NCBI RefSeq assembly: GCF_029760955.1
Contig: NZ_CP121682.1
Coordinates: 5,208,001 to 5,272,000, forward strand
Source: Streptomyces cathayae
GTDB lineage: Bacteria; Actinomycetota; Actinomycetes; Streptomycetales; Streptomycetaceae
DNA length: 64,000 nucleotides
Reading direction: 5' to 3'
Shown here: in pieces, positions 38,101 to 47,689 of the stretch
Numbering within the stretch: the first letter of the stretch is position 1
Layout: every line of letters starts with the position of its first letter
The notes under the pieces: model-generated
The model's database searches: none
Told to the model about the DNA's origin: nothing
Seen by the model: only the letters and a program-made list of their open reading frames with translations
Made by a program: the position numbers and the translations under genes

Positions 38101-39452
38101 CCGGGAAGGCGGAAGTGCCCTCAGCCACGCTGACCGGAGGCGTCACCTTCGGTCAGGCCGGTGTGGCGGGCAAGGCACTCACGCTGAACGGAGTCGACGG
38201 CTACGCCACCACCAAGCGGCCTCTGCTGAACAACCAGCGCAGCTTCGCCGTCTCCGCCTGGGCGAAACTGCCCAAGACCAAGCCGAACCACGCGGCGATC
38301 ATCGTCACCCAGACGAGCACGCACAAGCCGGGACTGGAGCTGTACTACTCCGCCGCCTACGACCGCTGGGCGGTCAACCAGTACTCCGCCGACACCCCCG
38401 ACGCCACCCCGGTCCGCGCCATGCAGGCCGAAGGCAAGACCGCCCACGGTGACACCTGGACCCACCTGGTCGGCGTGCACGACACCGTCGCCAACAAGCT
38501 CACCCTCTACGTCAACGGCGTCGAAGCCGGATCCACCACCCTGCAGGCCAACTGGTACGCGGGCGGCGCCGTCCAGATCGGAGCCGGCTCCTACAGCGGC
38601 AACCTCGGCTCGTTCTTCCCCGGAACCATCGACGACGTCCGCATGTTCGACCGACCGGTCTCCGCCGAGGAGGTCCAGCAGATGTTCCGGCAGCGTCCGC
38701 TGGTCGAGAGCCGGTGGATGTTCGAGGAGACCGCCGGGACCGGCCCGGTGACCACCCCGAACGCGGTCTCCGGAGGCAGCGCGCTCACGCTGAACGGCGG
38801 TGCGAAGAAGTCGGACTTCTCCTTCATAGACTTCGGCGGCCTGGAGCTGGACGGCGTCCGCGGCTACGCGGCCACGACGTCCGTACCGGTCGACACCAGT
38901 GCCAGTTACACCGTCACCGCCTGGGCACAGGCGGCCGCGCTGCCACAGAACGGTGTCGCACTGGTCAGCGCCGAGGGCTCCGCCCAGAGCGCCTTCACCG
39001 TCCGCTTCGTACCGGACACCGCGAACCCGGAGGGCCTCGGCCACTGGGAGCTGGCGTTGCCGGACAAGGACGGCACGGACGCGACGGTCGTACGCGTCGC
39101 CAACAGCGAGTTCTACGACGCGCGGGACTGGAACCACCTGGCCGTGGTCTACGACGGGTTCGCCAAGCAGGCCAGCCTGTACGTCAACGGAACGCTCCAG
39201 GAGATCTTCTGCGGCGAGGACGACGGTGAGGACTGCGGTGACCGGTCCTCCTGGGCCGAGAACACGCTCGCCTTCAAGGCGACCAAGTCCTTCCAGGTCG
39301 GCCGCGCCAAGACCGACGGAGCCTGGGGCGAGTACTTCCCCGGCCTGGTCGACGACGTCTGGGCCTTCCAGGGCGCTCTGACCGACGAGCAGATCGGGAA
39401 GCTGGCCGCCAGCTGGTTCGACGTGCCGACCGAGGTGCCTGGCGTCGGCTGA
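35175..39452 (+). CDS. Large secreted LamG/DNRLRE-type protein beside RHS gene
   Basis: A 1425-residue protein with GTG 35175 (ATG 35184 also possible). The signal peptide VGALLGVALAVGSVPATATPAVAG ends near residue 40, so it is exported. A DNRLRE-like beta domain spans about residues 320-510, with IDPQWHSPRATAWT and a Cys-containing YCNWYYC stretch, followed by a fibronectin-like part. Three LamG (concanavalin-like) domains follow from about residue 740; each opens with a W-x-hydrophobic-D/E-E strand and contains AVSFDGVDDYA-like or ALTLNGVDGYA-like text. LamG domains 1 and 2 are close copies. In Streptomyces such proteins sit directly upstream of secreted RHS toxins, as here (225 bases). Confidence 0.88.
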   Translation: MTEMWNRSRFAGKAVGALLGVALAVGSVPATATPAVAGVLAAPTNEEEPAGDTGGLTEAEAFAKAKRSGEPVEVASLRGESSEVYATPGGDLEAREYLRPVWTRAAGGWKRVDTELTATDEGTVAPKASTVGMEFSGGGETPLVRMRRAGRELSLSWPAPLPAPELSGPVATYRSVLPDVDLRMTAQEDGFTQLLVVKTAEAAASPELAELRLGLDARGLSVRETDEGGLQALDEGAKGAVFEAPKPVMWDSSTGGSPEGAAESRTAAADGTAGPKAAPAGAEPGAGESGKLAPVGVEVSAGQDELVLTPDADVLKGADTAYPVYIDPQWHSPRATAWTMASKYWANSPQWKFNGDSDAGMGYCNWYYCNPNDTKRLFYRISTSKFAGKSILSAEFVVRNTWSASCDARSVELWQTKDISSSTTWNSQNASGFWIKELASKSFAHGYSGCAAKDAEFNVKSAVQSAANSKSATMTFGLRAASETDAYGWKRFSDKAHLRVQYNRPPAQVKMSQLIMEYGGTCKKPAAAPRVRTLGTIRADNVTDPDGDPVAVQFEAKWDTGDGKGLIARWKPKLTSFKASGKSFSISLPTSVPQNKQINWYVRSYDGAQYSPWSHAGDPTACYFVYDTKVPKAPSITSGEYPASDPEDPDDPWFDGVGQYGSFALKAADSDVTKYWYGINGDPTSKNTITTAAGAAKTMRMLPAKAGLNFVTAQAFDQAGNGSEIRTYQFRVKSGQPERAMWQMDEDAGANQAVGSAPERTLALHGGATPGAPGAKGTAVSFDGVDDYAVSDIPTVDTSTGFSVSAWAKLSKMPDQAAIVAAQPGNYAPGFELYYSKGYDRWVFNQYQADATGAGIVRAMAPSPGGVEAGKWTHLVGTYSLTDKQLKLYVNGELVGTTAYSTPWNARRGLQIGAGFYDGNRLASFFPGAIDEVQVFDKPLSVNEVTRLHGKESLTAGRSARAVFPLDESADATQLTGKAEVPSATLTGGVTFGQAGVAGKALTLNGVDGYATTKRPLLNNQRSFAVSAWAKLPKTKPNHAAIIVTQTSTHKPGLELYYSAAYDRWAVNQYSADTPDATPVRAMQAEGKTAHGDTWTHLVGVHDTVANKLTLYVNGVEAGSTTLQANWYAGGAVQIGAGSYSGNLGSFFPGTIDDVRMFDRPVSAEEVQQMFRQRPLVESRWMFEETAGTGPVTTPNAVSGGSALTLNGGAKKSDFSFIDFGGLELDGVRGYAATTSVPVDTSASYTVTAWAQAAALPQNGVALVSAEGSAQSAFTVRFVPDTANPEGLGHWELALPDKDGTDATVVRVANSEFYDARDWNHLAVVYDGFAKQASLYVNGTLQEIFCGEDDGEDCGDRSSWAENTLAFKATKSFQVGRAKTDGAWGEYFPGLVDDVWAFQGALTDEQIGKLAASWFDVPTEVPGVG

Positions 39453-39677
39453 CCTCCGGTGGTGGGACGGCACACCACGGAGTGCTGAAGCCACCACGCA
39501 GAAAGACCAGCTGGCTTCCGTTGGCCTGACACGGCCAACGCTCCAGACGACCACTGGCGTAACGGCTGCGCCCGGGCTCCCCGGGCGCAGCAAGACCCAC
39601 GCGAGACGCCATTCAACTTCCACTCCGGCCTGCTCTGTAACACGCAGGCCGGCCTGTGGCGAAGGACGAAGGACGGA

Positions 39678-42600
39678 ATGAACGACAGATCGAGCAAGCG
39701 GTTCAGAACGTTGCGGCGACGCGTCGCGCTCGCTTCGGCCGCGATCATGGTCGGCACGCTCCTGCAGGGGGTGGCCCAGCCGGCTGCCGTGGCGGATGAG
39801 GGGAAGGGCCGTTCCGCCCTTCCCCGGTCCGAGAAGCCAGTACCTGGCTCGCCGGTCAAGACCAAGCCGCGCACCCTGATGAAGGGGCCGCGTACCCCGC
39901 AGGCGCCTCCGGACGCGGCCTGGCCGAAGGCGGACACGGCGGTCGTCGAGCTGCCGGCCTCCGTTGCGAAAGGCACCGCACGTACGGCTGTCCGGGCCAA
40001 GGGACTGCCGCTGACGCTGGACACGGGGGGCATCGCCGGCGCGAAGCCGGCGAGCGGTGCTGTTGAGGCACGCGTCCTCGGCCGCGAGGCGGCGAAGAAG
40101 GCGGACGTCGACGGGCTGCTGTTCACGCTGCGTTCGAAGGGTGAGGGCAAGGACGGACCGACTGGTCGGGCCGGCCGGGTGCGGGCCAAGCTGGACTACT
40201 CCGGTTTCGCGGAAGCCTACGGTGGTGGCTACGCCCCCCGCCTGACTCTGGTGGAGCTGCCCGCATGCGCGCTGACCACCCCGGACGAGGCCCGGTGCCG
40301 CACCAGCAAGCCGGTCGCGGCGGTCAACGACACCGAGAAGCAGACCCTGACCGCGCAGAACGTGACCCTCAGCACCGGTGCTCCCACCGTGCTTGCCGCG
40401 GTGGCGGAGGCGAGCAGCGAGAAGGGGGACTACACGGCGACCTCGCTCTCTCCCTCAGCGACCTGGAACACGAACCTGAACACGGGTGACTTCGCGTGGT
40501 CGTACGACATGCCGGTGCCGGACGTCCCCGGCAGCATGACGCCCAAGGTTGGGTTGCTGTACTCCTCAGGAGCCATCGACGGCCGGACCGGCAGCACCAA
40601 CAACCAGGCGTCCTGGGCGGGCGACGGCTTCGACCTGTGGCCCGGTTTCATCGAGCGCCGTTACAAGCCGTGCGCTGACGACGGTGTGAAGAACGCCGAC
40701 GGCAACAAACCGGGCGACCTGTGCTGGGCCTACGACAATGCCTTCATCACCTTCAACGGCAAGGGCGGCGAGTTGGTCCCCAACGGGACCAATTCCTGGA
40801 AGCTGAAGAATGACGACGGTACTCGGATTGATCGTCTGGCCTCCAGCAGCCGCAGCAACGGCGACAACGACGGCGAGTACTGGCGGCTGACGGACCCGGC
40901 TGGCACCCGCTACTACTTCGGCTACAACCGGCTGCCGGGCTGGGCGGACGGCAAGCCGGTCACGGACTCCACCTGGACCGTGCCTGTTTTCGGCAACGAC
41001 ACCGGGGAGCCCTGCCACGCTTCGGCGTTCGCTGACGCGTGGTGCCAGCAGGCCTGGCGGTGGAACCTGGACTACGCCGTGGACGTGCACGGCAACGCCA
41101 TCGCGTACTACTACAACCAGGAGACCAACTCCTACGGCCGCAACCTGAAGGCCAAGGACAACACCCGCTATGTGCGCGGCGGCACCCTGGACCGGATCGA
41201 GTACGGCCTGCAGTCCTCCTCGATGTACGGCACCAAGGCGCTGGCCAAGGTCGACTTCACCGACGCCGAGCGCTGCCTGCCCAACTCCTCCACCACCTGC
41301 ACGGACATCGGCAAGGACGCCGCCTACTGGTACGACACGCCGTGGGACCTGAACTGCGACAGCGGCAAGGACTGCGACAAGGGCCGCCTCTCGCCGGTGT
41401 TCTTCACCCGCAAGCGGCTCACCGAGGTGAGCACCCAGGTCTTTGACGGCACCGCCTACCAGAACGTCGACTCCTGGAAGCTGAGCCACCGCTGGGGCAT
41501 GGCCGACACCGACTACCAACTGCTGCTCGACTCCGTCCAGCGCACCGGCCACACGGCGACCCCTGCGGTCACCCTGCCGAAGACGACCTTCGCCTACACC
41601 CAGCTGGCCAACCGTCTCGACAGGACCGGCGACGGCTACCCGCCGTTCATCAAGGACCGCCTGTCCACGGTCGCCGACGAATCCGGCGGCCAGATAGACG
41701 TCAACTACTCGGCACCGGCCTGCGACTGGGGCGCGCTGCCGACCCCGCAGACCAACACCACGCGCTGCTTCCCGCAGTACATCGGCGGCAGCAGCACAGA
41801 GGACCCCGAGCGGCAGTGGTTCAACAAGTACGTGGTCACCTCCGTCACCGCCACCGACCGCACCGGCGGGGCACCGGACCAGGTCACCACCTACCAGTAC
41901 CTGGGTGGTGCGGCCTGGCACTACGACGATGACGACGGTCTGACCAAGGAGAAGTTCAAGACCTGGTCGCAGTGGCGCGGCTACGGGCAGGTCCGCGTGC
42001 AGACCGGTGGCCAGGGCGGCGCCTCGGCGATGAAGTCGCAGGAGGACACCTACTTCCTGCGGGGCATGGACGGCGACCGCAAGGACACCGGCGGCGGCAC
42101 GAAGTCCGTGAGCGTCACCCTGGGCGACGGCGAGGGCGACCCGATCACCGACCACGAGTCCGAGGCCGGCTTCGCTTACAAGACTGCCAGCTACTCCGGT
42201 CCCGGCGGCAAGGTCCTGGCCAAGACGGTCAGCCGGCCCTGGCACCATCAGACGGCGAAGAAGACCCGCAGCTGGGGCACCGTCACCGCCAACTTCACCG
42301 GCACCAAGAACACCAGGTCATGGACGTCTTTGGACGACGGGGCGGGCGCGAAGTGGCGTACCACCGAGACCAGCAGCGAGTTCGACACAGTGGCCGGACG
42401 CGTCACCCAGGTCGACGACCGGGGTGATATCGGCACCGCCGCCGACGACACCTGCACGCGCACCACCTACGCCACCAACACCACCGACACCCTCCTGACT
42501 CTCCCCTCGCGGGTGGAGACGGTGTCCAAGGCCTGCGGCGCGAGCGTCAACCGGCCAGAGGACGTGATGTCCGACGTGCGCACCGCCTACGACGGCGGCG

Positions 42601-45600
42601 CCTACGACGCGACCCCCACGAAGGGGGACAAGACGGCCGGCGCGGTGCTGAAGCAGTACCATGGCACCACCGCCGTCTACCTGGAATCCGGCGCCACGTA
42701 TGACGCCTACGGCCGGGAGCTGACCAGCACCGACCTGACCGCCGACGTGACCGTCACCGGTACCGGCGTGCTCACGCGCACTGCGCGCGGCGACGGCCGC
42801 ACCACCACGACCGAGTACGCCCCCGCCACCGGCTTCGCCACCGAAGTGAAGGTGACCACGCCCCCGGCCAAGGCGGGCAGTACGGCCACCGCCCAGACCA
42901 CGACCACCATCCCGGACATCCTCCGCGGCCTGCCCCAGAAGCAGACCGACACCAACGACAACGTCGTCGACTTCGCCTACGACGCGCTGGGCCGCTCGAC
43001 CAAGGTCTGGCTGGCCGACCGCCCCACCAGCCAGACCCCGACCTACCAGTTCACCTACACCGTCACCGACAACCAACCGGTCGCGGTCGGCACCAGGACA
43101 CTGGGCAACAACGCTGCCCAGCGCACCTCCTACACCCTCTACGACGGCTTCCTGCGCCCCCGCCAGACCCAGGACCCCGGTCCCGACGGCGGCCGCCTGC
43201 TGGCCGACACCTTCTACGACGAACGCGGCCTGACGGCCAGGGAGTTCGCCACCTACTACACCACCGGCACACCCTCCACGATCCTGAGCAAGCCGGATGA
43301 CGCGCTGAGCGTGGAAACCCAGAACCGGTACAGCTATGACGGTCTGGGCCGCCAGACCGAGGCGAAGCAGATCGCCGGCAACGGCGACGGCGGAGCCGTG
43401 CTGGGAACCACGAGGACGGTCTACGGCGGCGACCGGACCACGGTGATCCCGCCGGTCGGCGGCACCGCCACCACCACCCTCACCGACGCCCGAGGCCAGA
43501 CCACCGAACTGCGCCAGCACCACGCCCGCAACGCGGAGGCGTCCTACGACACCACCAAGTACACCTACACACCGCGCGGTGAACTGCTGCGGCTCACCGA
43601 CCCGGCAGGCAACACCTGGTCGTACACCTACGACCTGCTGGGCCGCCAGCTGACGTCCACCGATCCCGACAAGGGCGCCACCACCAGCACCTACGACGAC
43701 CGCGACCAGCTGACCACCACCGAGGACGCCCGGCCCGGCACCCCGGCCCTGTGGCACGGCTACGACAACCTCGGCCGCAAGACCGAACTGCGCGAGGGCT
43801 CGGCCACCGGCAAACTGCGCGCCACCTGGACCTACGACACCGTCCCCAAAGCCAAGGGCCAGCTGGCCGAAGCCACCCGCTACGACGACGGCGCCGCCTA
43901 CACGACCAAGGTCACCCAGTACGACCGCCTCTACCGGCCGGTGAGGACCGCCGTGGTCATCCCCGAGCGGGAGGGAGAGGCCAGCCTGAAGGGCACCTAC
44001 CAGGCCGGCACCTCCTACCTGCCCTCCGGGCTGGTCGGCGGCGTGAGCTACTCCGCGGCCGGCTCCCTCCCGGGCGGCAGCCAGTCGTTCACATACGAGG
44101 CGGAGACGCTGCGGCCGGTCTCCCTGCTGGGCGACGGCTTCAAGGCGGAGACCAGCTACTTCAAGACCGGCAAGCCGAGCGGGTACAAGATGTACAGCAC
44201 GGCCGCCGGCGCCAAGCCGGTCCAGGTCACCAACACCTACGAGTGGGGCACCCAGCGCCTGGCCAACACCCGCGTGGACCGCCAGGACATTGCCGGAGTC
44301 GACCAGAGCAGCACCTACCGTTACGACGAGGTGGGCAACGTCCTGTCCGTCTCCGACGTCTCCCGTTCCGGCACCGACAACCAGTGCTTCACCTACGACC
44401 ACCTGCGCCGCCTGAGCGAAGCCTGGACCCAGAACACCACCAGCTGCGCCACGGCACCCGGCGGCAGCATCCTGGGCGGCCCGGCCCCGTACTGGCACTC
44501 CTACACCTACGACAAGGCAAGCAACCGTTCGACGGAAACGCTCCATGACCCCACGGGGAATGCAGCAAAGGACATCACGCGCGTCTACTCCTACCCCGGA
44601 GTGGGCAAGGCCCAGCCGCACACACTGACCTCCGTAACCACCAGCGGTCCCACAGGAACGGCGAAGGATTCCTTCGGTTATGACGAGAGCGGCAACACCA
44701 TCGCCCGCACCCTCAGCGGCACCACGCAGTCCCTCGAATGGGACGCGGAGGGCCACCTGGCCAAGGTGACCGAACCCGTCGAAGGCGGCACCAGCAAGGT
44801 CACCGAGTACCTCTACGACACCGAAGGCAACCGCCTCATCGGCCGCACCCCCACCGAGACCACCCTTTACCTCGGCACCACTGAGATCACCTTGACCAAG
44901 GGCGCCACCAAGCCCAAGGCCACCCGCTACTACGACCTCGGCGGCGGCCACCAGGCCGTCAAGACCGACGATGGCAGTGTCTTCTTCACTCTCGCCGACC
45001 ACCACGGCACCGCCCAACTCGCCGTCGAGGCCGGTACCCAGAAACTCACCCAACGCCGCAGCCTGCCCTTCGGCGGCACCCGCGGCACCGAGCCGACCTC
45101 CTGGCCCGGCACCAAGGGCTTCGTCGGCGGCACCAACGACACCAAGACCACAGGCTTGACCCACCTCGGCGCCCGCGAATACGACCCCACCACCGGCCGC
45201 TTCATCAGCGTCGACCCCCTCCTCGAAGTTGACAAGCCGCAGACCATGAACGGCTACAGCTACGCCAGCAATTCACCCGTCACGATCTCCGACCCGACAG
45301 GACTGGCTGGTGTAGGGGGCGGCAATCCCGGAACTCCTGGAAATTCTGGAAGCAAGCGTCCGTACGGTGGGATGCTCGGCGGTTACAGCGACGCCCCGAA
45401 CGGCACCGGATACCCTAAGGGAAATGCGTCCAAGCCGCACGTATCTGGGGCCGGCGGAGGAAGAAAGAGCGGAGGGACCGGGAACACGAACAGCGTAGGG
45501 ACCGGGAACACAAACAGCGGCGGCACTATGGAGGGTGACTCCGGGGAATGTGGATCCTGGGGATTCATGGCCAGTGTTTGCTCAGGCGTCGGAGAAACAT

Positions 45601-46163
45601 TCTATGGCCTGGTCAGCAACGTGCCGTACACGGCGGAATATGTTGGCTGGATCTTCGATTCCGATTGCCGCGGAGGCGGCGGCCCAGGAACACCCGGCTG
45701 TGACTACGGCAGCCAGTTCGACAACTGGATCGCAAGTCACGGCTATGACATCAATAGCGACGCCTATCAAGTCCCCAACGCTCTCGCCGCAATCTTCTTG
45801 CATAACGGGCGGGTTCCAGTTAGGAAGTCAGCGACCGTAGGGGCTAGTACCAGCAGTAACTACAGGGGTACTTTCTTTAAAGCCCATCCAAACCTCAAGG
45901 GTAAGGTCTGGGTGCACCATGCTGTCGAGCAACAGATTCTCACCCAATATCCCGGGCTCTTCACAAAGAGCGAAATTAATTCGCTCGAAAATCTTAGAGG
46001 GGTGCCAAAATCGGTGAATTCGGACTTGCATTTGAGTAGGATTCGGATCCTCTGGAATGGATTCTATAAAACTCACCCGAACCCGAGTCGCCAGGAGGTG
46101 CTCAACTATGCCACCTTCGTCGATGACTTCGTAGGGAATGAATTTACACCGCGCATACGCTGA
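39678..46163 (+). CDS. Secreted RHS polymorphic toxin with nuclease-like tip
   Basis: A 2161-residue protein. The N-terminal signal peptide (RRRVALASAAIMVGTLLQGV) implies Sec export. A long YD/RHS repeat shell follows, with many copies of the Y-D-x2-GR(x)4-T-type pattern (YSYDGLGRQTEA, YTYDLLGRQLTS). The RHS core ends at YDPTTGRFISVDPL...DPTGL near residue 1876, the usual self-cleavage or cassette boundary. The variable C-terminal 285 residues contain a Gly/Thr/Asn linker, a Cys-rich stretch and a final domain with VHHAVEQQ (His2080-His2081) and NLRGVPKSVNSDLHLS. Paired His plus N...H is an HNH/EndoVII-like nuclease pattern (inference). GC content drops after about 45,830. Confidence 0.9.
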   Translation: MNDRSSKRFRTLRRRVALASAAIMVGTLLQGVAQPAAVADEGKGRSALPRSEKPVPGSPVKTKPRTLMKGPRTPQAPPDAAWPKADTAVVELPASVAKGTARTAVRAKGLPLTLDTGGIAGAKPASGAVEARVLGREAAKKADVDGLLFTLRSKGEGKDGPTGRAGRVRAKLDYSGFAEAYGGGYAPRLTLVELPACALTTPDEARCRTSKPVAAVNDTEKQTLTAQNVTLSTGAPTVLAAVAEASSEKGDYTATSLSPSATWNTNLNTGDFAWSYDMPVPDVPGSMTPKVGLLYSSGAIDGRTGSTNNQASWAGDGFDLWPGFIERRYKPCADDGVKNADGNKPGDLCWAYDNAFITFNGKGGELVPNGTNSWKLKNDDGTRIDRLASSSRSNGDNDGEYWRLTDPAGTRYYFGYNRLPGWADGKPVTDSTWTVPVFGNDTGEPCHASAFADAWCQQAWRWNLDYAVDVHGNAIAYYYNQETNSYGRNLKAKDNTRYVRGGTLDRIEYGLQSSSMYGTKALAKVDFTDAERCLPNSSTTCTDIGKDAAYWYDTPWDLNCDSGKDCDKGRLSPVFFTRKRLTEVSTQVFDGTAYQNVDSWKLSHRWGMADTDYQLLLDSVQRTGHTATPAVTLPKTTFAYTQLANRLDRTGDGYPPFIKDRLSTVADESGGQIDVNYSAPACDWGALPTPQTNTTRCFPQYIGGSSTEDPERQWFNKYVVTSVTATDRTGGAPDQVTTYQYLGGAAWHYDDDDGLTKEKFKTWSQWRGYGQVRVQTGGQGGASAMKSQEDTYFLRGMDGDRKDTGGGTKSVSVTLGDGEGDPITDHESEAGFAYKTASYSGPGGKVLAKTVSRPWHHQTAKKTRSWGTVTANFTGTKNTRSWTSLDDGAGAKWRTTETSSEFDTVAGRVTQVDDRGDIGTAADDTCTRTTYATNTTDTLLTLPSRVETVSKACGASVNRPEDVMSDVRTAYDGGAYDATPTKGDKTAGAVLKQYHGTTAVYLESGATYDAYGRELTSTDLTADVTVTGTGVLTRTARGDGRTTTTEYAPATGFATEVKVTTPPAKAGSTATAQTTTTIPDILRGLPQKQTDTNDNVVDFAYDALGRSTKVWLADRPTSQTPTYQFTYTVTDNQPVAVGTRTLGNNAAQRTSYTLYDGFLRPRQTQDPGPDGGRLLADTFYDERGLTAREFATYYTTGTPSTILSKPDDALSVETQNRYSYDGLGRQTEAKQIAGNGDGGAVLGTTRTVYGGDRTTVIPPVGGTATTTLTDARGQTTELRQHHARNAEASYDTTKYTYTPRGELLRLTDPAGNTWSYTYDLLGRQLTSTDPDKGATTSTYDDRDQLTTTEDARPGTPALWHGYDNLGRKTELREGSATGKLRATWTYDTVPKAKGQLAEATRYDDGAAYTTKVTQYDRLYRPVRTAVVIPEREGEASLKGTYQAGTSYLPSGLVGGVSYSAAGSLPGGSQSFTYEAETLRPVSLLGDGFKAETSYFKTGKPSGYKMYSTAAGAKPVQVTNTYEWGTQRLANTRVDRQDIAGVDQSSTYRYDEVGNVLSVSDVSRSGTDNQCFTYDHLRRLSEAWTQNTTSCATAPGGSILGGPAPYWHSYTYDKASNRSTETLHDPTGNAAKDITRVYSYPGVGKAQPHTLTSVTTSGPTGTAKDSFGYDESGNTIARTLSGTTQSLEWDAEGHLAKVTEPVEGGTSKVTEYLYDTEGNRLIGRTPTETTLYLGTTEITLTKGATKPKATRYYDLGGGHQAVKTDDGSVFFTLADHHGTAQLAVEAGTQKLTQRRSLPFGGTRGTEPTSWPGTKGFVGGTNDTKTTGLTHLGAREYDPTTGRFISVDPLLEVDKPQTMNGYSYASNSPVTISDPTGLAGVGGGNPGTPGNSGSKRPYGGMLGGYSDAPNGTGYPKGNASKPHVSGAGGGRKSGGTGNTNSVGTGNTNSGGTMEGDSGECGSWGFMASVCSGVGETFYGLVSNVPYTAEYVGWIFDSDCRGGGGPGTPGCDYGSQFDNWIASHGYDINSDAYQVPNALAAIFLHNGRVPVRKSATVGASTSSNYRGTFFKAHPNLKGKVWVHHAVEQQILTQYPGLFTKSEINSLENLRGVPKSVNSDLHLSRIRILWNGFYKTHPNPSRQEVLNYATFVDDFVGNEFTPRIR

Positions 46164-46270
46164 TCGCGTCGACGCGTTCGCGATACGGTCAATTCGCTGG
46201 AGAGGCTTTCAGCGGCTACCATGGGCACGTCCGGCGACGCTTGCTGCAAGTGCGTCGCTGGAGTCCCTTG

Positions 46271-46304
46271 TGGCAGTCTGCGCCACTGTTCGTGCAGACT
46301 GCCA
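46271..46304 (+). terminator. Hairpin between RHS toxin and immunity gene
   Basis: tggcagtctgc (46271-46281) pairs perfectly with gcagactgcca (46294-46304) across a 12-base loop, in the 186-base gap after the RHS stop. A short T-rich stretch (gttattttctt) follows within 15 bases, so it could attenuate or end the toxin transcript ahead of the immunity gene. Confidence 0.45.
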
Positions 46305-46349
46305 CTCATTGGTAGTTATTTTCTTACTTCTATCTAACGAGGCTGGCCA

Positions 46350-46787
46350 ATGTGGATCGAACTTGTTTCCTCCCTTTCTGGAGACGTTGATTTTTCGACT
46401 CCGGTTGATGAAGGGGAGTTTGTCGCGGTCGAGTCGGCCCTCGGTCAGACGCTTCCTGCGGATTTGAAATCCTTCCTGCGCGAGTCGGACGGCGTCTCCG
46501 ATGAGTTCGGCTGTGACTTCGTATGGTCTGCCGCAGAGATTTTGGCGCGCAATCGAGAGATGAATGAAAGGGAGGATTTTAGAAATCTTTATATGCCTTT
46601 TGACTCTCTTCTGTTCATTGGTGACAGTGGTGGCGGTGACCTCTTCGCTTTTGTGGTCAAACCGCTGCGGCTGGACATCTTTGTCTGGGAGCACGAGACT
46701 GACAGTCGTCGTTGGGTTGCCAGAGATCTAGAGGATTACATCCGTCGCTATCTTTCTGCCGGTGGGGAAGATTGGTACGCATCTTGA
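46350..46787 (+). CDS. SMI1/KNR4 (SUKH) family immunity protein
   Basis: A 145-residue protein with the SUKH signature: an N-terminal helix then VAVESALGQTLPADLKSFLRESDGVSDEFGC, the middle LLFIGDSGGGDLFAF, and the terminal IFVWEHETDSRRWVARDLEDYI. SUKH proteins neutralise diverse nuclease toxins and are usually encoded right after a polymorphic toxin, as here. Base composition is clearly lower in GC than the RHS shell and similar to the toxin tip, consistent with tip and immunity gene moving together. Start ATG with cgagg upstream. Confidence 0.88.
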   Translation: MWIELVSSLSGDVDFSTPVDEGEFVAVESALGQTLPADLKSFLRESDGVSDEFGCDFVWSAAEILARNREMNEREDFRNLYMPFDSLLFIGDSGGGDLFAFVVKPLRLDIFVWEHETDSRRWVARDLEDYIRRYLSAGGEDWYAS

Positions 46788-46847
46788 CGTGACTTCGATT
46801 TGAAGGGCCTCGCGTTTTTCGGGCAGAGTGAGCCGTTTCCATCTTGA

Positions 46848-47600
46848 TCAGCCGGTGAGTTCGAGAGTGACGATGGCGCGGACGACGGTGGTGATCCTCG
46901 TGGTGCTGCAGCGCAGCTTGCGGAGTACTCGCCAGCACTTGAGGGTGGCGATGGCGCGTTCGCCGAGGCTTCGGATCTTTGCGTGATCACGGTTGTGGCG
47001 GCGGCGCCAGCCGCGCAGGTGCTTGCCCCGGATCGGGACGCGGACGGCGGGTCCGGCGCCCTGGTAGGCCTTGTCCGCCCAGGACTTGATGCCGTCGGCG
47101 GCGAGGGCGGCGGGGATGCAGTGGGTGCGGGCCGCGGTCAGATCGTGGACGGCGCCGGGCAGGGCGTCCGAGACCCAGAGCAGTCGTCCGGCCGGGTCGG
47201 CGAGGACCTGCACGTTCATCCCGTGGTGCTTCTTCTTTCCCGAGTAGTACGGGCGGTCGGCCGCAACACGGTCGATCGGCAGGAGTGTGCCGTCGAGGAT
47301 CACGTACGCCTTCCCGCGGATGGTGTGCATGGCCTGCTCCAGCGTCGGGGCGAGGGTGGCCAGGAGGCCGACGGCCTCGCGTATGGAGCGGTAGACCGTC
47401 GCGATCCCGACCCGGAAGCCGGCGGCGAGGCGGCTGTAGGTGTCGCCACAGCGTAGGTGGGCGAGTACGAGCAGAGCCTGCCGGCCGCAGCTCAGGCGGC
47501 GCCGGCGAGAACCGATCCGGCGTCGGTGACCTGCCGGCAGACCGGAGAGACGACGCAGGGTACGGCTGGACAGATCGATGGCAGACGGGTAGACAAGCAC
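46848..47600 (-). CDS. IS5-family DDE transposase, intact
   Basis: A 250-residue transposase of the DDE_Tnp_4 type, GTG start (MLVYPSAIDLSSRTLRRLSG). An N-terminal HTH (DTYSRLAAGFRVGIATVYRSI) precedes the catalytic core: LDGTLLPID (first Asp), WADKAYQGAG (second Asp) and RSLGERAIATLKCWR (Glu). It is of normal length and uninterrupted, so probably active. I could not define the terminal inverted repeats; the element likely spans about 46,810-47,650. It separates the immunity gene from an IS630 remnant on the opposite strand. Confidence 0.85.
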   Translation of the reverse strand: MLVYPSAIDLSSRTLRRLSGLPAGHRRRIGSRRRRLSCGRQALLVLAHLRCGDTYSRLAAGFRVGIATVYRSIREAVGLLATLAPTLEQAMHTIRGKAYVILDGTLLPIDRVAADRPYYSGKKKHHGMNVQVLADPAGRLLWVSDALPGAVHDLTAARTHCIPAALAADGIKSWADKAYQGAGPAVRVPIRGKHLRGWRRRHNRDHAKIRSLGERAIATLKCWRVLRKLRCSTTRITTVVRAIVTLELTG

Positions 47601-47689
47601 ACGAGCTCCTGGCGGATGCGGTGATCTTGGTCGTGAACCCGTCTACCAGGAGCTTTCTTCATGCCCGCCGCCGGGGCCCGCAGCCCAAC

